Notes under the pieces: generated by a model | Told to the model about the DNA's origin: nothing | Database searches by the model: none | Seen by the model: only the letters and a program-made list of their open reading frames with translations | Program-made: the position numbers and the translations under genes | DNA from: an uncultured Kiritimatiellota bacterium | GTDB lineage: Bacteria > Verrucomicrobiota > Kiritimatiellia > RFP12 > UBA1067 | Assembly (NCBI GenBank): GCA_934667425.1 | Contig: CAKULV010000011.1 | Coordinates: 1 to 64,000 of the forward strand | Reading direction: 5' to 3' | Length of the DNA: 64,000 nucleotides | Shown here: in pieces, positions 43,879-51,781 of the stretch | Layout: every line of letters begins with the position of its first letter | Numbering within the stretch: the stretch's first letter is position 1

Positions 43879-44222
43879 CGGTTACATTGCTCAAGTCAAA
43901 GCTTCACCGCATCTCCGTGACCGAGGCGAAGCTCGACTACACAGGTTCGCTTACGATCGACGAGGATCTCATGGATGCTGTCGGCATCCTGAATTACGAG
44001 AAGCTTCTCGTGGCGAATGTGGATAACGGCGAGCGCTTCGAGACATACGCGATCCGGGGTCCGCGTGGTTCCGGCGTGTGCTGCCTCAACGGCGCGGCGG
44101 CGCACAAGGGCAAGGTCGGGGACAGGCTGATCGTGATGACCTGGGCGCAGATGTCCGGGGATGAGGCCAAGTGGTTCACCCCTCGTGTCGGCGTGATAGG
44201 CGAGGGCAATCGCCTCGTGTAA
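43875..44222 (+). CDS. panD: Aspartate 1-decarboxylase
   Basis: A 115-aa pyruvoyl-dependent enzyme making beta-alanine for pantothenate. The self-cleavage site is G24-S25 in DYTGSLTID, with NNGERFETYAI-like region (NVDNGERFETYAI) and LNGAAAHKG downstream. GTG start overlaps the clpX stop. The length is close to the typical 115-125. Confidence 0.95.
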   Translation: MTVTLLKSKLHRISVTEAKLDYTGSLTIDEDLMDAVGILNYEKLLVANVDNGERFETYAIRGPRGSGVCCLNGAAAHKGKVGDRLIVMTWAQMSGDEAKWFTPRVGVIGEGNRLV

Positions 44223-44260
44223 TCCGAATGCCTGCCGTTTCCTCCAGACTTTGGCGCATA

Positions 44261-44269
44261 TGGTATAAT
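44261..44269 (+). promoter_or_regulatory. Extended -10 promoter of the sugar-activation operon
   Basis: TGGTATAAT ends 6 nt before the ATG of a 15-codon ORF that overlaps galU. No -35 seen. Confidence 0.65.
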
Positions 44270-44275
44270 GGCTCC

Positions 44276-44323
44276 ATGTTTGAGCCATGGGCATATGGGT
44301 GTCCCGAGAGGGATCGGGCATGA
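44276..44323 (+). CDS. 15-codon leader ORF overlapping galU
   Basis: A leaderless ORF encoding MFEPWAYGCPERDRA whose stop TGA (44321-44323) overlaps the galU ATG (44320-44322). GAGAGGGA, the galU ribosome site, lies inside it. It has no known family. It may couple galU translation to a leaderless start. Short ORFs can arise by chance, so confidence is moderate. Confidence 0.4.
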   Translation: MFEPWAYGCPERDRA

Positions 44324-45087
44324 CGGCGATAATTCCGGCCGCCGGCAAGGGTACCCGTTTCCTGCCGGTCACAAGGGTCGTCCCAAAGGAAATGCTTCCC
44401 ATCGGGGCGAAGCCCGCGATCCATTGCATCGTCGAGGAGGCTGTCGATGCCGGCGCGGACGATGTCGTCATCGTGATTTCACGAGACAAGGAGATAATCC
44501 GCAGGTACTTCGAGGGCGACTCCGATCTTGCCCCAAAGGTCAGGTTCGCCTACCAGACGGAGCAGAGGGGCCTTGGACATGCCGTCCTGCAGGCCGCAGG
44601 TCTCGTGTCGCCGGGACAGGTCTTCATCCTCCTTGGCGATGCGCTTGTGACGGGGCCGAACCCCAGCCGTGAGATGATGAGTCTTTCGGCGGCGAATGGA
44701 GGCGCCTGCGTGATCGGCATGGAACGGGTGCCGATGGAACTGGTGAGCCGATATGGCATCGCCGCAATCAGGGATGGCGCGGAAGACGGGCTCTCGGATC
44801 GCGGCTTAGTGGAAGTATCAGACCTTGTGGAGAAGCCGAGCCGGGATGATGCGCCGAGCAACCTTGCCATTGCGGGGCGGTATCTTCTTGACGGCGACAT
44901 ATTCGGGCTTCTCGCCACCCAGACGCCTGGGCATGGCGGCGAGATACAGCTTACGGACGCAATTCGCCGCCTCATCCCGTCGAGAAGGGTGCTTGGGCAC
45001 GTCTACTCCGGGAAACGGCAGGATATCGGGAATCCGCAGGGATACCTGAACGCATTGGAGGCCTTCAATGGAATCCGTAAGGGCTAA
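44320..45087 (+). CDS. galU: UTP--glucose-1-phosphate uridylyltransferase
   Basis: A 255-aa nucleotidyltransferase making UDP-glucose. The N-terminal signature IPAAGKGTRFLPVTRVVPKE is at residues 4-23, and EMLPIGAKPAIHCIVEEA follows. LVEKPSRDDAPSNLAIAGRY near residue 170 is the substrate region. It is shorter than E. coli GalU (302) at the C-terminus. The start at 44320 is supported by GAGAGGGA 7 nt upstream; an in-frame ATG at 44287 is rejected. It overlaps the next gene by 20 nt. Confidence 0.9.
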   Translation: MTAIIPAAGKGTRFLPVTRVVPKEMLPIGAKPAIHCIVEEAVDAGADDVVIVISRDKEIIRRYFEGDSDLAPKVRFAYQTEQRGLGHAVLQAAGLVSPGQVFILLGDALVTGPNPSREMMSLSAANGGACVIGMERVPMELVSRYGIAAIRDGAEDGLSDRGLVEVSDLVEKPSRDDAPSNLAIAGRYLLDGDIFGLLATQTPGHGGEIQLTDAIRRLIPSRRVLGHVYSGKRQDIGNPQGYLNALEAFNGIRKG

Positions 45088-46114
45088 GAGTTTCGCTCGG
45101 GCCGGACTTCTCGGCAATCCGAGCGACGGCTATTTCGGGAAGACGCTGTCGTTCGCGTTCGCGAACTTCGGCGTGGAGCTGCGGCTTACCGAGTCTTCCA
45201 AGATGCGGTTTGTCCCGGGCGAGGTGGATGACGCGATGTTCGATTCGCCCGAACAGCTCGTGCACGACCTTCGGATATACGGGTATTACGGCGGCATACG
45301 GATGCTCAAGGCGGTTGCCAAACTGTTCTTCGAGTACTGCATGACGCACGGCGTCCCGTTCCCGAAAAGGAACTTTACGGCGGAATACAAGATAAACGTG
45401 CCGCGTCTCGTCGGCCTTTCCGGCTCAAGCGCTATATGCAGCGCGATGCTCAAGGCCCTCATGAGGTTCTATGGGGTCGATATCCCCGTCGAATACGCGC
45501 CGACGCTGTGCCTCGAGGCGGAGCGCGACGAGCTCGGCATAAACTGCGGATACCAGGATCGCGTCATCCAGATGTACAACGGGCTCGTCTTCATGGATTT
45601 CGATAGGGCCTACCTTGAGCGGCACGAGTATGGCAGGTACGAGCGGCTGGACGTGTCGCTGCTGCCGAAGCTGTATGTCGCGTACGACCCGAATCGCGCT
45701 GAGGAGTCCGGCAAGGCGCACAAGAAGGTCAAGCGGCTTTTCGATGCGAAGCGTCCCGACATCCTGTCGGCAATGTCTGAGTTCGCCGACATCGCGCAGC
45801 GCGGGCGCGATGCGCTTGTTGAAGGGCGTCCGGAGGCGTTGCCCGAGCTTATAGACGCCAACTTTGACCTGCGTGACAGGATATTCGACGTGTCGGAGGA
45901 AAATCGCCGGATGATACATGTGGCGCGAAAGGCCGGTTCGAGCGCGAAGTTCGCCGGATCGGGCGGCGCGATAGTCGGAACGTACGAGGATGACGGACAG
46001 TTCGCGCACTTGTCGGCTGCGCTTGGCGAGATCGGATGCCGTACGCTGAAGCCGCTTGTGGCCACGTCTGACGATGTTGAGATGCCGTTGGACGGGGTGT
46101 GGCGTAATTCGTGA
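45068..46114 (+). CDS. GHMP-family sugar kinase, possibly glucuronokinase-like
   Basis: A 348-aa GHMP kinase. The ATP-binding motif PRLVGLSGSSAICSA is near residue 112, and the third motif SSAKFAGSGGAIVG near residue 296. The N-terminus AGLLGNPSDGYFGKTL is of the type seen in glucuronokinase and related enzymes. It overlaps galU by 20 nt, so phosphorylation of a sugar at C1 followed by nucleotidylation is a plausible pair. The true substrate cannot be read; other GHMP kinases (e.g. arabinose, fucose or heptose type) are possible. Confidence 0.8.
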   Translation: MESVRAKSFARAGLLGNPSDGYFGKTLSFAFANFGVELRLTESSKMRFVPGEVDDAMFDSPEQLVHDLRIYGYYGGIRMLKAVAKLFFEYCMTHGVPFPKRNFTAEYKINVPRLVGLSGSSAICSAMLKALMRFYGVDIPVEYAPTLCLEAERDELGINCGYQDRVIQMYNGLVFMDFDRAYLERHEYGRYERLDVSLLPKLYVAYDPNRAEESGKAHKKVKRLFDAKRPDILSAMSEFADIAQRGRDALVEGRPEALPELIDANFDLRDRIFDVSEENRRMIHVARKAGSSAKFAGSGGAIVGTYEDDGQFAHLSAALGEIGCRTLKPLVATSDDVEMPLDGVWRNS

Positions 46115-46137
46115 CCATTGGCATTACGGAGGGTTTC

Positions 46138-46629
46138 ATGAAGGGGAGGTCTGGCGATTTCGTGAGGGTGTTCTTTGGGAGCGGGTTCTTTCTCGGCCTT
46201 TCGCCGGTGGTGCCGGGCAGCTTCGGGGCCCTTGTCGGCCTGGCGTGGCACGCCTACGCCTTCTGGAACGGCTGGCGTCCGATGGACGTGAGGATATGGT
46301 GCTTTACCGGAGCCGTGCTGTTCTCCGCCATGCACTACCTACTGACGCCGTGGGCGCAGAAGTACTGGAAGGAACCCGATCCGAGCCATTTCGTGCTGGA
46401 CGAGATCGTTGGCTATCTGTGCGTGCCGGTTTTCGCCGTGGATTTTGCCTACTGGTGGCAGCTTGCGGCGGCATTCGTCGTGTTTCGAGTGCTCGACGCG
46501 ATCAAGCTGCCTGGCGCCCGCTACATTGACCGCAACATACACAATGCGCATGGCGTCCTTTTCGACGACGTTGTTTCGGCCGCGTATTCCGCGCTGATCG
46601 TCTCCTGCGTCACATGGTTCTGGTTCTGA
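46138..46629 (+). CDS. pgpA: Phosphatidylglycerophosphatase A family protein
   Basis: A 163-aa membrane phosphatase of the PgpA family, for phosphatidylglycerol synthesis. Features are LGLSPVVPGSFGALVGL near residue 20, the active region HFVLDEIVGYLCVP near residue 85 and GARYIDRNIHNAHGVLFDDV near 130, with four hydrophobic segments. GGAGG lies 5 nt before this ATG; a GTG at 46111 overlapping the previous stop is the alternative. Its presence between sugar-kinase genes is context only. Confidence 0.85.
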   Translation: MKGRSGDFVRVFFGSGFFLGLSPVVPGSFGALVGLAWHAYAFWNGWRPMDVRIWCFTGAVLFSAMHYLLTPWAQKYWKEPDPSHFVLDEIVGYLCVPVFAVDFAYWWQLAAAFVVFRVLDAIKLPGARYIDRNIHNAHGVLFDDVVSAAYSALIVSCVTWFWF

Positions 46630-46656
46630 TGCGCGTGCTTGACTGCCCAACAATGC

Positions 46657-48780
46657 ATGGATATGGGAAAGACATTTGATACGATAGTCATAACGGCCTC
46701 GAACGAACCGCAGGCCGATTGCTTCCGCCGTCAGGCAAAAGCCTACGAAGGGATTCTTGCCGGCCGGATACTCGTGATTCCGGATCCCGGCGGACGTCGT
46801 GTCGGTACGCTTGGGTCTACGGTAAACGTCCTGCGCGTGGCGCCGCAGGGGGGCCGTACCCTGATATGCCACTGCGGCGGCTTCTCGAAGCGGCTCCCAG
46901 CCTATGCGGCGTCGGGCAAGGTCTTTGCGCCCGTGCCAACCACTTCCGGCGTGAAGACGCTCTTTGAGATAATCGTGTCCAACATGGCGCGGCTGAGGCT
47001 TCAAGCGTCCGGTGCCCTCGTGGTGTGCGGCGACCTTGCGCCCGGATTCGACTTCGCCCGCTGCGATTTCTCCATGCCCGGCGTGACCGGCATCGGATTC
47101 CTGGATTCGCCGGAACGAGGCTCGCGGCATGGCGTGTTCATCCCGTCCGGATGGAAGGGCTGTTCGGATGTCGCGTGTTTCCTCCAGAAGCCTTCTGTGG
47201 ACGAGGCAAGGCGTGCCGGGGCAATACGCCGTGGCCGCGTCGTCGTAGATACCGGCATCCTGTGGATAGACGGCAAGACTTGCGCGAAGATGGCGGCAAG
47301 CGCATGGGAGGATGGGGATCTCTATTCCGATTTCACGGCGGCCCTGCTTGACGGATTCGCTCCGTTCAGCGTCAATGTGGTGCCGCATTGCGATTTCTTC
47401 CACATCGGAAGCAGCCGCGAACTGCTGGATCTGCTTGGCGGCGGGCGGCAATGGATTGACGGGTGCGGCATCCCGCGTTCCGGGATGCGGCTGGCTGGCG
47501 AGAACATAGTCACGAACGTGCCGGCCGGATACGGTAAGAAGGTGCGGCTTGGCCGCGGGGAATGCCTGCTGTGCCTGCCTGTCGGCAAGTCCGGCTGGAC
47601 GGAAGTAAGGTACCATGTCGATGACAACTTCAAGGAAGACGGGAAATGGGAGGCCCTTGGTATGGGGAGAGTGATGGAGCGCGTCAACTATGCGAGGCTG
47701 GGCGATTTCCGCGCCCGGCAGACCGCCGCCTTGCCTGCCGAGGTTGAGGTGCGCCGTCCGCTTAGGATTGACCTGGCCGGCGGATGGAGCGATACGCCGC
47801 CGATCTGCCAGGAGCTTGGCGGATGCGTACTGAACGCGGCGGTTACGCTTGGCTCCGATATGCCCGTAAAGGTGCGCATAAGGCGCCTGCGCGATAGCGA
47901 GGTGCGCATCTCGTCGGTAGATCTGCGGCGTTCGGGCGTGTTGCGGACCATGGAAGAGATCCACGACCATTCGGATCCTTCGGACTGGCGTGCGCTCGTT
48001 AAGTCGGCGTTGGCCGTCACGGGCTATGATTTCTCGGATGGAGGCCTAGACATCGAACTTTCCGCCGATGTGCCCAAGGGAAGCGGCATGGGCACGTCCT
48101 CGATTCTCGGATCTGCGGTGGTGGAGGCTCTGGGACGCATTCGCGGCGAGTCGTATTCAGTCGATAAGGTGGCGGAGCTGACGCTGGCGCTTGAACGCGA
48201 GATGCGTACCGGTGGAGGATGGGAAGACCAGATGGGGGCGCTCGTGCCCGGTGTCAAGCTTCTCGTATCCTCAAGGGGAGAGAGGCAGAAGATCCGGACG
48301 CGCCGCCTTTCTGCCGAGGCCGAAAGCCGTTTTGCCGCCTACTTGTCCGAGCGTGCTCTCCTGTACTTCACCGGACAGAAGCGCATGGCGCGGAATGTGC
48401 TGAATGGAGTCATCTCGTATTACAGGCGCAACCCGAGCAACATTGCGCACGAAATCATCAAGCGTCTGAAGTCTGATGCCGCCAAGGCGTTCGAAGCCGT
48501 CGAGAAAGGGGACTGGCACGTGTTCACGGCGGTGATGAACGCCTACTGGAACAACAAGAAGGCGCTCGACCCGGGCAGCACGAACCCGATGGTGGAGTCC
48601 ATCATGGCCCGCATCGCGCCGCATGTGGATGCGGTGACGCTTTGCGGCGCGGGCGGCGGCGGTTTCATGCTCATCATCGCCTGCAACCGAAGCGCAAAGA
48701 GGAGGATCCGCCAGATTCTTGAGACGGGTTCTCCGATAAGGGGCGGAAAGTTCTACGATTTCGGACTTTCGCTGTCGTAG
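46657..48780 (+). CDS. L-fucokinase/guanylyltransferase-like protein
   Basis: A 707-aa protein. Residues 1-350 match the fucokinase/fucose-1-phosphate guanylyltransferase domain, and the C-terminal half is a GHMP kinase (RPLRIDLAGGWSDTPPICQE near 372, DVPKGSGMGTSSILGSAVVE near 475, CGAGGGGFMLI near 665). This is the FKP layout (L-fucose to GDP-L-fucose) but about 240 residues shorter, and the nucleotide-binding motif reads VGTLGSTVNVL where I would expect GSGGAT-type. The transferase activity may be lost or altered, leaving a sugar 1-kinase. The start is uncertain (46639 TTG, 46657, 46663); no clear ribosome site. Confidence 0.78.
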   Translation: MDMGKTFDTIVITASNEPQADCFRRQAKAYEGILAGRILVIPDPGGRRVGTLGSTVNVLRVAPQGGRTLICHCGGFSKRLPAYAASGKVFAPVPTTSGVKTLFEIIVSNMARLRLQASGALVVCGDLAPGFDFARCDFSMPGVTGIGFLDSPERGSRHGVFIPSGWKGCSDVACFLQKPSVDEARRAGAIRRGRVVVDTGILWIDGKTCAKMAASAWEDGDLYSDFTAALLDGFAPFSVNVVPHCDFFHIGSSRELLDLLGGGRQWIDGCGIPRSGMRLAGENIVTNVPAGYGKKVRLGRGECLLCLPVGKSGWTEVRYHVDDNFKEDGKWEALGMGRVMERVNYARLGDFRARQTAALPAEVEVRRPLRIDLAGGWSDTPPICQELGGCVLNAAVTLGSDMPVKVRIRRLRDSEVRISSVDLRRSGVLRTMEEIHDHSDPSDWRALVKSALAVTGYDFSDGGLDIELSADVPKGSGMGTSSILGSAVVEALGRIRGESYSVDKVAELTLALEREMRTGGGWEDQMGALVPGVKLLVSSRGERQKIRTRRLSAEAESRFAAYLSERALLYFTGQKRMARNVLNGVISYYRRNPSNIAHEIIKRLKSDAAKAFEAVEKGDWHVFTAVMNAYWNNKKALDPGSTNPMVESIMARIAPHVDAVTLCGAGGGGFMLIIACNRSAKRRIRQILETGSPIRGGKFYDFGLSLS

Positions 48781-48794
48781 CCTTGCCCCGCAAC

Positions 48795-48882
48795 AAATTA
48801 CAAAATCAGGTCTGACCTAAATTTGTAATGTCTACGCTTTTTCATAAATTACAAATTTAGGTCAGACCTGATTTTGTAATTT
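48795..48882. repeat. Perfect 35-bp inverted repeat (long hairpin)
   Basis: Left arm 48795-48829 and right arm 48848-48882 are perfect reverse complements over 35 bp with an 18-nt loop. Each arm contains an internal near-palindrome (AGGTCTGACCT). AT-rich. It lies between the fucokinase gene and the next promoter, so it would end or block readthrough. The GGTCTGACC core resembles motifs of REP-like elements linked to IS200-like transposases, from memory. Confidence 0.9.
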
Positions 48883-48911
48883 CGTGTGCTTGGGCGGACG
48901 ACGTGCCAATG

Positions 48912-48920
48912 TGATATAAT
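48912..48920 (+). promoter_or_regulatory. Extended -10 promoter of the giant-protein operon
   Basis: TGATATAAT at 48912-48920, 27 nt before the ATG at 48948, with GAGAGGAAA as ribosome site between. It is the only promoter-like sequence noticed for the four-gene secreted operon that ends at 61062. Confidence 0.65.
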
Positions 48921-48947
48921 ACGCCTTCAGTTGAGAGGAAAGTGCTG

Positions 48948-50720
48948 ATGATTCGATTCCCGTTGTGCGCATCATTGCGTCTGGTGAGGTGTGCCGTCGC
49001 GATGCGGTTTTGTTGTTCGCTTGTGGCGCTGACGTCTGCGATCAGCCCGTGTCTTTCTTTTTCCGCGACCGTCGATGCTTCCGTAACACTGAAGCGCGGG
49101 TGGAATGCGGTATACGTGCCTGTTGCATCGTCGGTTTCTGCGGACGAGACTTTTGCGGACTGGCCGGTTCCGTCTGTTTCCGTATACAGTGCGCAAACGT
49201 TCCTTTCGACGAGATCGACGGCGGGCGGCATAACTGGCGAATCAGTGACCCGAGCTCCTTTCCTCATCTGGACAAGGGACGAGTCGGCCTCGTCGACCCT
49301 CGCGGCCCTCGCGGGTGATGCGGTGCTTGTCTGCTGCAATACCGGAAATGTGGATTACGTGGCAAGACTGCGCGGCACACCGTCGGCTCCGCGCATTGCG
49401 TGGCACGTCTCCTCAACTTCCGGAGATACGCTCAATTATGTTGGGATAAGCCTGAATCCAGGGGTTGCGGTGAACGCTTCCGCCTATTTTGCCGGATGCC
49501 CGTCCGTCAGCGGAGGCACGTTCTATCGGCTTTCCGGCACGGAGGATTCCCCGAAGGTCACGTCACTCGCCGGGATATCGTCCACATCGTCCGCCAGGCT
49601 TTCGGACGGCATGGCCGTGCTTGTCCCCGGGGTTTCGGTGTCGGAGTGGGCGGGGCCGCTGCATGTTTCTCCACGTGGCGGCATTGCCTTTGGCGAGGCG
49701 CGGACGACCGGCGAGGTGGCGATCCGCAATGACGGGGCGGTCGAGAAGTCCGTGTCGCTCGCGCTCGTCCCGTCCTCGGACGGCGCGGATGCGCCGCCGC
49801 TTCTGGTGCGCGATGCGGGAGCTGCGCTCGTGAACCCCGACTGGCAGCCGCTGCCGGCCGGCGGTACGGCGGTTTCACGGACGCTTGCCACGGGCGAGAC
49901 TTGGCGCGTCTCCATTGCGCTCGACCGCTCGAAGCTTGCCGGGACAGGTGCGGAACTTGGCGCGATCCTACGTATATCGGAGACGGGCGGCACGCAGATG
50001 CGGGTGAGTCTGCCCGTCACGGCCCGAGATGCAAAGGACGCGAACGTCTGGCCATGCGGATTGTGGGCGATCGACCTCGAGCTCGACAGGGTGTCGCGCT
50101 ACGTGACCGACACGGATCGCGTGGATGGACTGAAGGCGGGCGGCAAGATGAGGCTTCGCGTCTATGCCCACGTCTCTGCGGACGGTGTGACGCGGCTGCT
50201 TCCGCGCGTTACCGTGGCTGGCGCGAAAAGGGCGGATGGCTCCATTACCAGGACGGCCTACGGGCCGCAGGCGGCGCTGCCGACGGGACTTGACTATGCG
50301 AGGCGGCTTACGTCCGCCGCGTTGCCGGCGGACGCCTCCTCCATTGCGCCGACAGGTGGCGCGAAATGGGGCGGGAGAATGTCCTTCGAGTACAGGATCG
50401 CGGCCACGAGCGCGTCCAACCCGTTCAGGCATCCGCTCCATCCGATGTTCGACGGGAAGGATGCGAACTTCGCCCCGCTTCCGTATGACGGCGACGACTT
50501 CCGCAACTACGCGAACGCAGTGAAGCCGGAGCTGTTCTCGATCGGCGGCGAGGTCGTTCTTGACTTCGGTGCCTCGTCGGGCGCGTCGTGGTCTCCGCAG
50601 GAGACGGTATCCGGTTCGTGCGACTGGGTATACACGGGGCTGATGCGCCAGGGTCCTGTCAAGGCCTCGGGCCGTTTCACGGCCCAGCGCGTCGTAGCCG
50701 GAGTATCTCTCGTCGAATAG
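48948..50720 (+). CDS. Secreted protein of unknown function, first gene of the giant operon
   Basis: A 590-aa protein with a signal peptide (hydrophobic CCSLVALTSAISPCLSFSA ending near residue 40). The start at 48948 follows GAGGAA by 8 nt; GTG 48942 is the alternative. The mature protein opens VTLKRGWNAVYVPV near residue 48, and the rest is beta-rich with Ser/Ala/Gly stretches. No enzymatic motif was found. SNPFRHPLHPMFDGKDANFA near residue 490 is an unusual block that could serve as a search seed. It is separated from the tail-collar gene by 27 nt. Function unknown; presumably an envelope or secreted partner of the giant protein. Confidence 0.7.
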   Translation: MIRFPLCASLRLVRCAVAMRFCCSLVALTSAISPCLSFSATVDASVTLKRGWNAVYVPVASSVSADETFADWPVPSVSVYSAQTFLSTRSTAGGITGESVTRAPFLIWTRDESASSTLAALAGDAVLVCCNTGNVDYVARLRGTPSAPRIAWHVSSTSGDTLNYVGISLNPGVAVNASAYFAGCPSVSGGTFYRLSGTEDSPKVTSLAGISSTSSARLSDGMAVLVPGVSVSEWAGPLHVSPRGGIAFGEARTTGEVAIRNDGAVEKSVSLALVPSSDGADAPPLLVRDAGAALVNPDWQPLPAGGTAVSRTLATGETWRVSIALDRSKLAGTGAELGAILRISETGGTQMRVSLPVTARDAKDANVWPCGLWAIDLELDRVSRYVTDTDRVDGLKAGGKMRLRVYAHVSADGVTRLLPRVTVAGAKRADGSITRTAYGPQAALPTGLDYARRLTSAALPADASSIAPTGGAKWGGRMSFEYRIAATSASNPFRHPLHPMFDGKDANFAPLPYDGDDFRNYANAVKPELFSIGGEVVLDFGASSGASWSPQETVSGSCDWVYTGLMRQGPVKASGRFTAQRVVAGVSLVE

Positions 50721-50747
50721 CATTTAAACATCCAAGCCAACCAAACC

Positions 50748-51764
50748 ATGAAAATGAAAACACCTGTCCTCCGTTCGCTAATCGCGGCCATGTGCGCCGC
50801 ATTGACCTCCGCCTCGCTGGCCATGCCGGTCTCCATCGCATATCAGGGCGTCCTGCGCGACATAAAGGGGGCGGCGGTCTCGCCTCTTCAGCAGACGATC
50901 GAGTTCCGCCTGTACCGCGAGGCTTCCAGCGAAACCGACAAGGCCATATGGGGCCGCTCGGTAGCGGTGCTTCTCGACAAGGATGGGCTTTTCAACGTGT
51001 CGCTTGAGGATGGCAACGGATCGACGCTCGAGCCTACCGTGTACGACAGCCTTTCGGAAGCCCTCAAGGCCGCCAGGACGGGTACGCTCTTCATCGGCCT
51101 TACGGTCGTCGGCAGCTCCGGCGAGATCGCGCCGCGCCAGCAGATACTCACCGTTCCGTACGCTGCCTTCGCGCAGGACGTCGATGCAGCCTCCGGCGAT
51201 TTCATGGTCGCAGGCCGGGCGCAGATCAAGAGCCTTGAGGTCGCGGGGAGCGCGGTGTTCAAGGGGGCCGTCGATTTTTCCGAGGATGTCACGATCGATC
51301 GGAAGCTGACCGTTTCAGGCGGACTCAAGGTCTCCTCCGGGAACGTCATCGAGGGCTACGGGACGATCCCCGTAGGCGGGATAATCATGTGGAGAGGAAG
51401 CGTCGCCCCTGACGGCTGGGCCATCTGCGACGGCAGCAACGGCACTCCGGACCTGCGCAACCGCTTTGTGCGTGGAATGGACCCGTCCAAGGCGGGCTCG
51501 GTTAATTCGACCGGGGGTGCGGACAAGGTGACGCTCAAGACCGAAAACCTGCCGCCGCACCGCCACGAGTATTTCGGCGACGACCAGATCGAGGGCCGCG
51601 ACGGGGAGACGACGCAGGTTTCGCGCCGCATCAACAACTACGACGCGGACAGCAAGCTGAAGGGCTCCTCGAAGGTCTACTGGTCGGGGCAGACGGGCAG
51701 CGGCAAGTCGTTCGAGGTGCTTCCTCCGTACTACAGCCTCGCTTTCATCATGCGCGTAAAGTGA
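50748..51764 (+). CDS. Secreted phage tail-collar-like protein
   Basis: A 338-aa protein with a signal peptide (residues 1-25). The N-terminal part (SIAYQGVLRDIKGAAV, near residue 29) resembles beta-structured fibre bases. A stretch of short beta repeats (residues 145-205: LEVAGSAVFKGAVDF, LTVSGGLKVSSGNV) leads to a tail-collar/fibre tip domain: PVGGIIMWRGSVAPDGWAIC near 206, TPDLRNRFVRG near 226, ENLPPHRHEY near 262 and PPYYSLAFIMRVK at the end. Such domains bind receptors in phage tail fibres. A signal peptide instead of a prophage setting argues for surface display. No other phage gene is nearby. Its stop overlaps a GTG before the giant gene. Confidence 0.82.
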   Translation: MKMKTPVLRSLIAAMCAALTSASLAMPVSIAYQGVLRDIKGAAVSPLQQTIEFRLYREASSETDKAIWGRSVAVLLDKDGLFNVSLEDGNGSTLEPTVYDSLSEALKAARTGTLFIGLTVVGSSGEIAPRQQILTVPYAAFAQDVDAASGDFMVAGRAQIKSLEVAGSAVFKGAVDFSEDVTIDRKLTVSGGLKVSSGNVIEGYGTIPVGGIIMWRGSVAPDGWAICDGSNGTPDLRNRFVRGMDPSKAGSVNSTGGADKVTLKTENLPPHRHEYFGDDQIEGRDGETTQVSRRINNYDADSKLKGSSKVYWSGQTGSGKSFEVLPPYYSLAFIMRVK

Positions 51765-51781
51765 GATCGGCGGAAGTCGAG

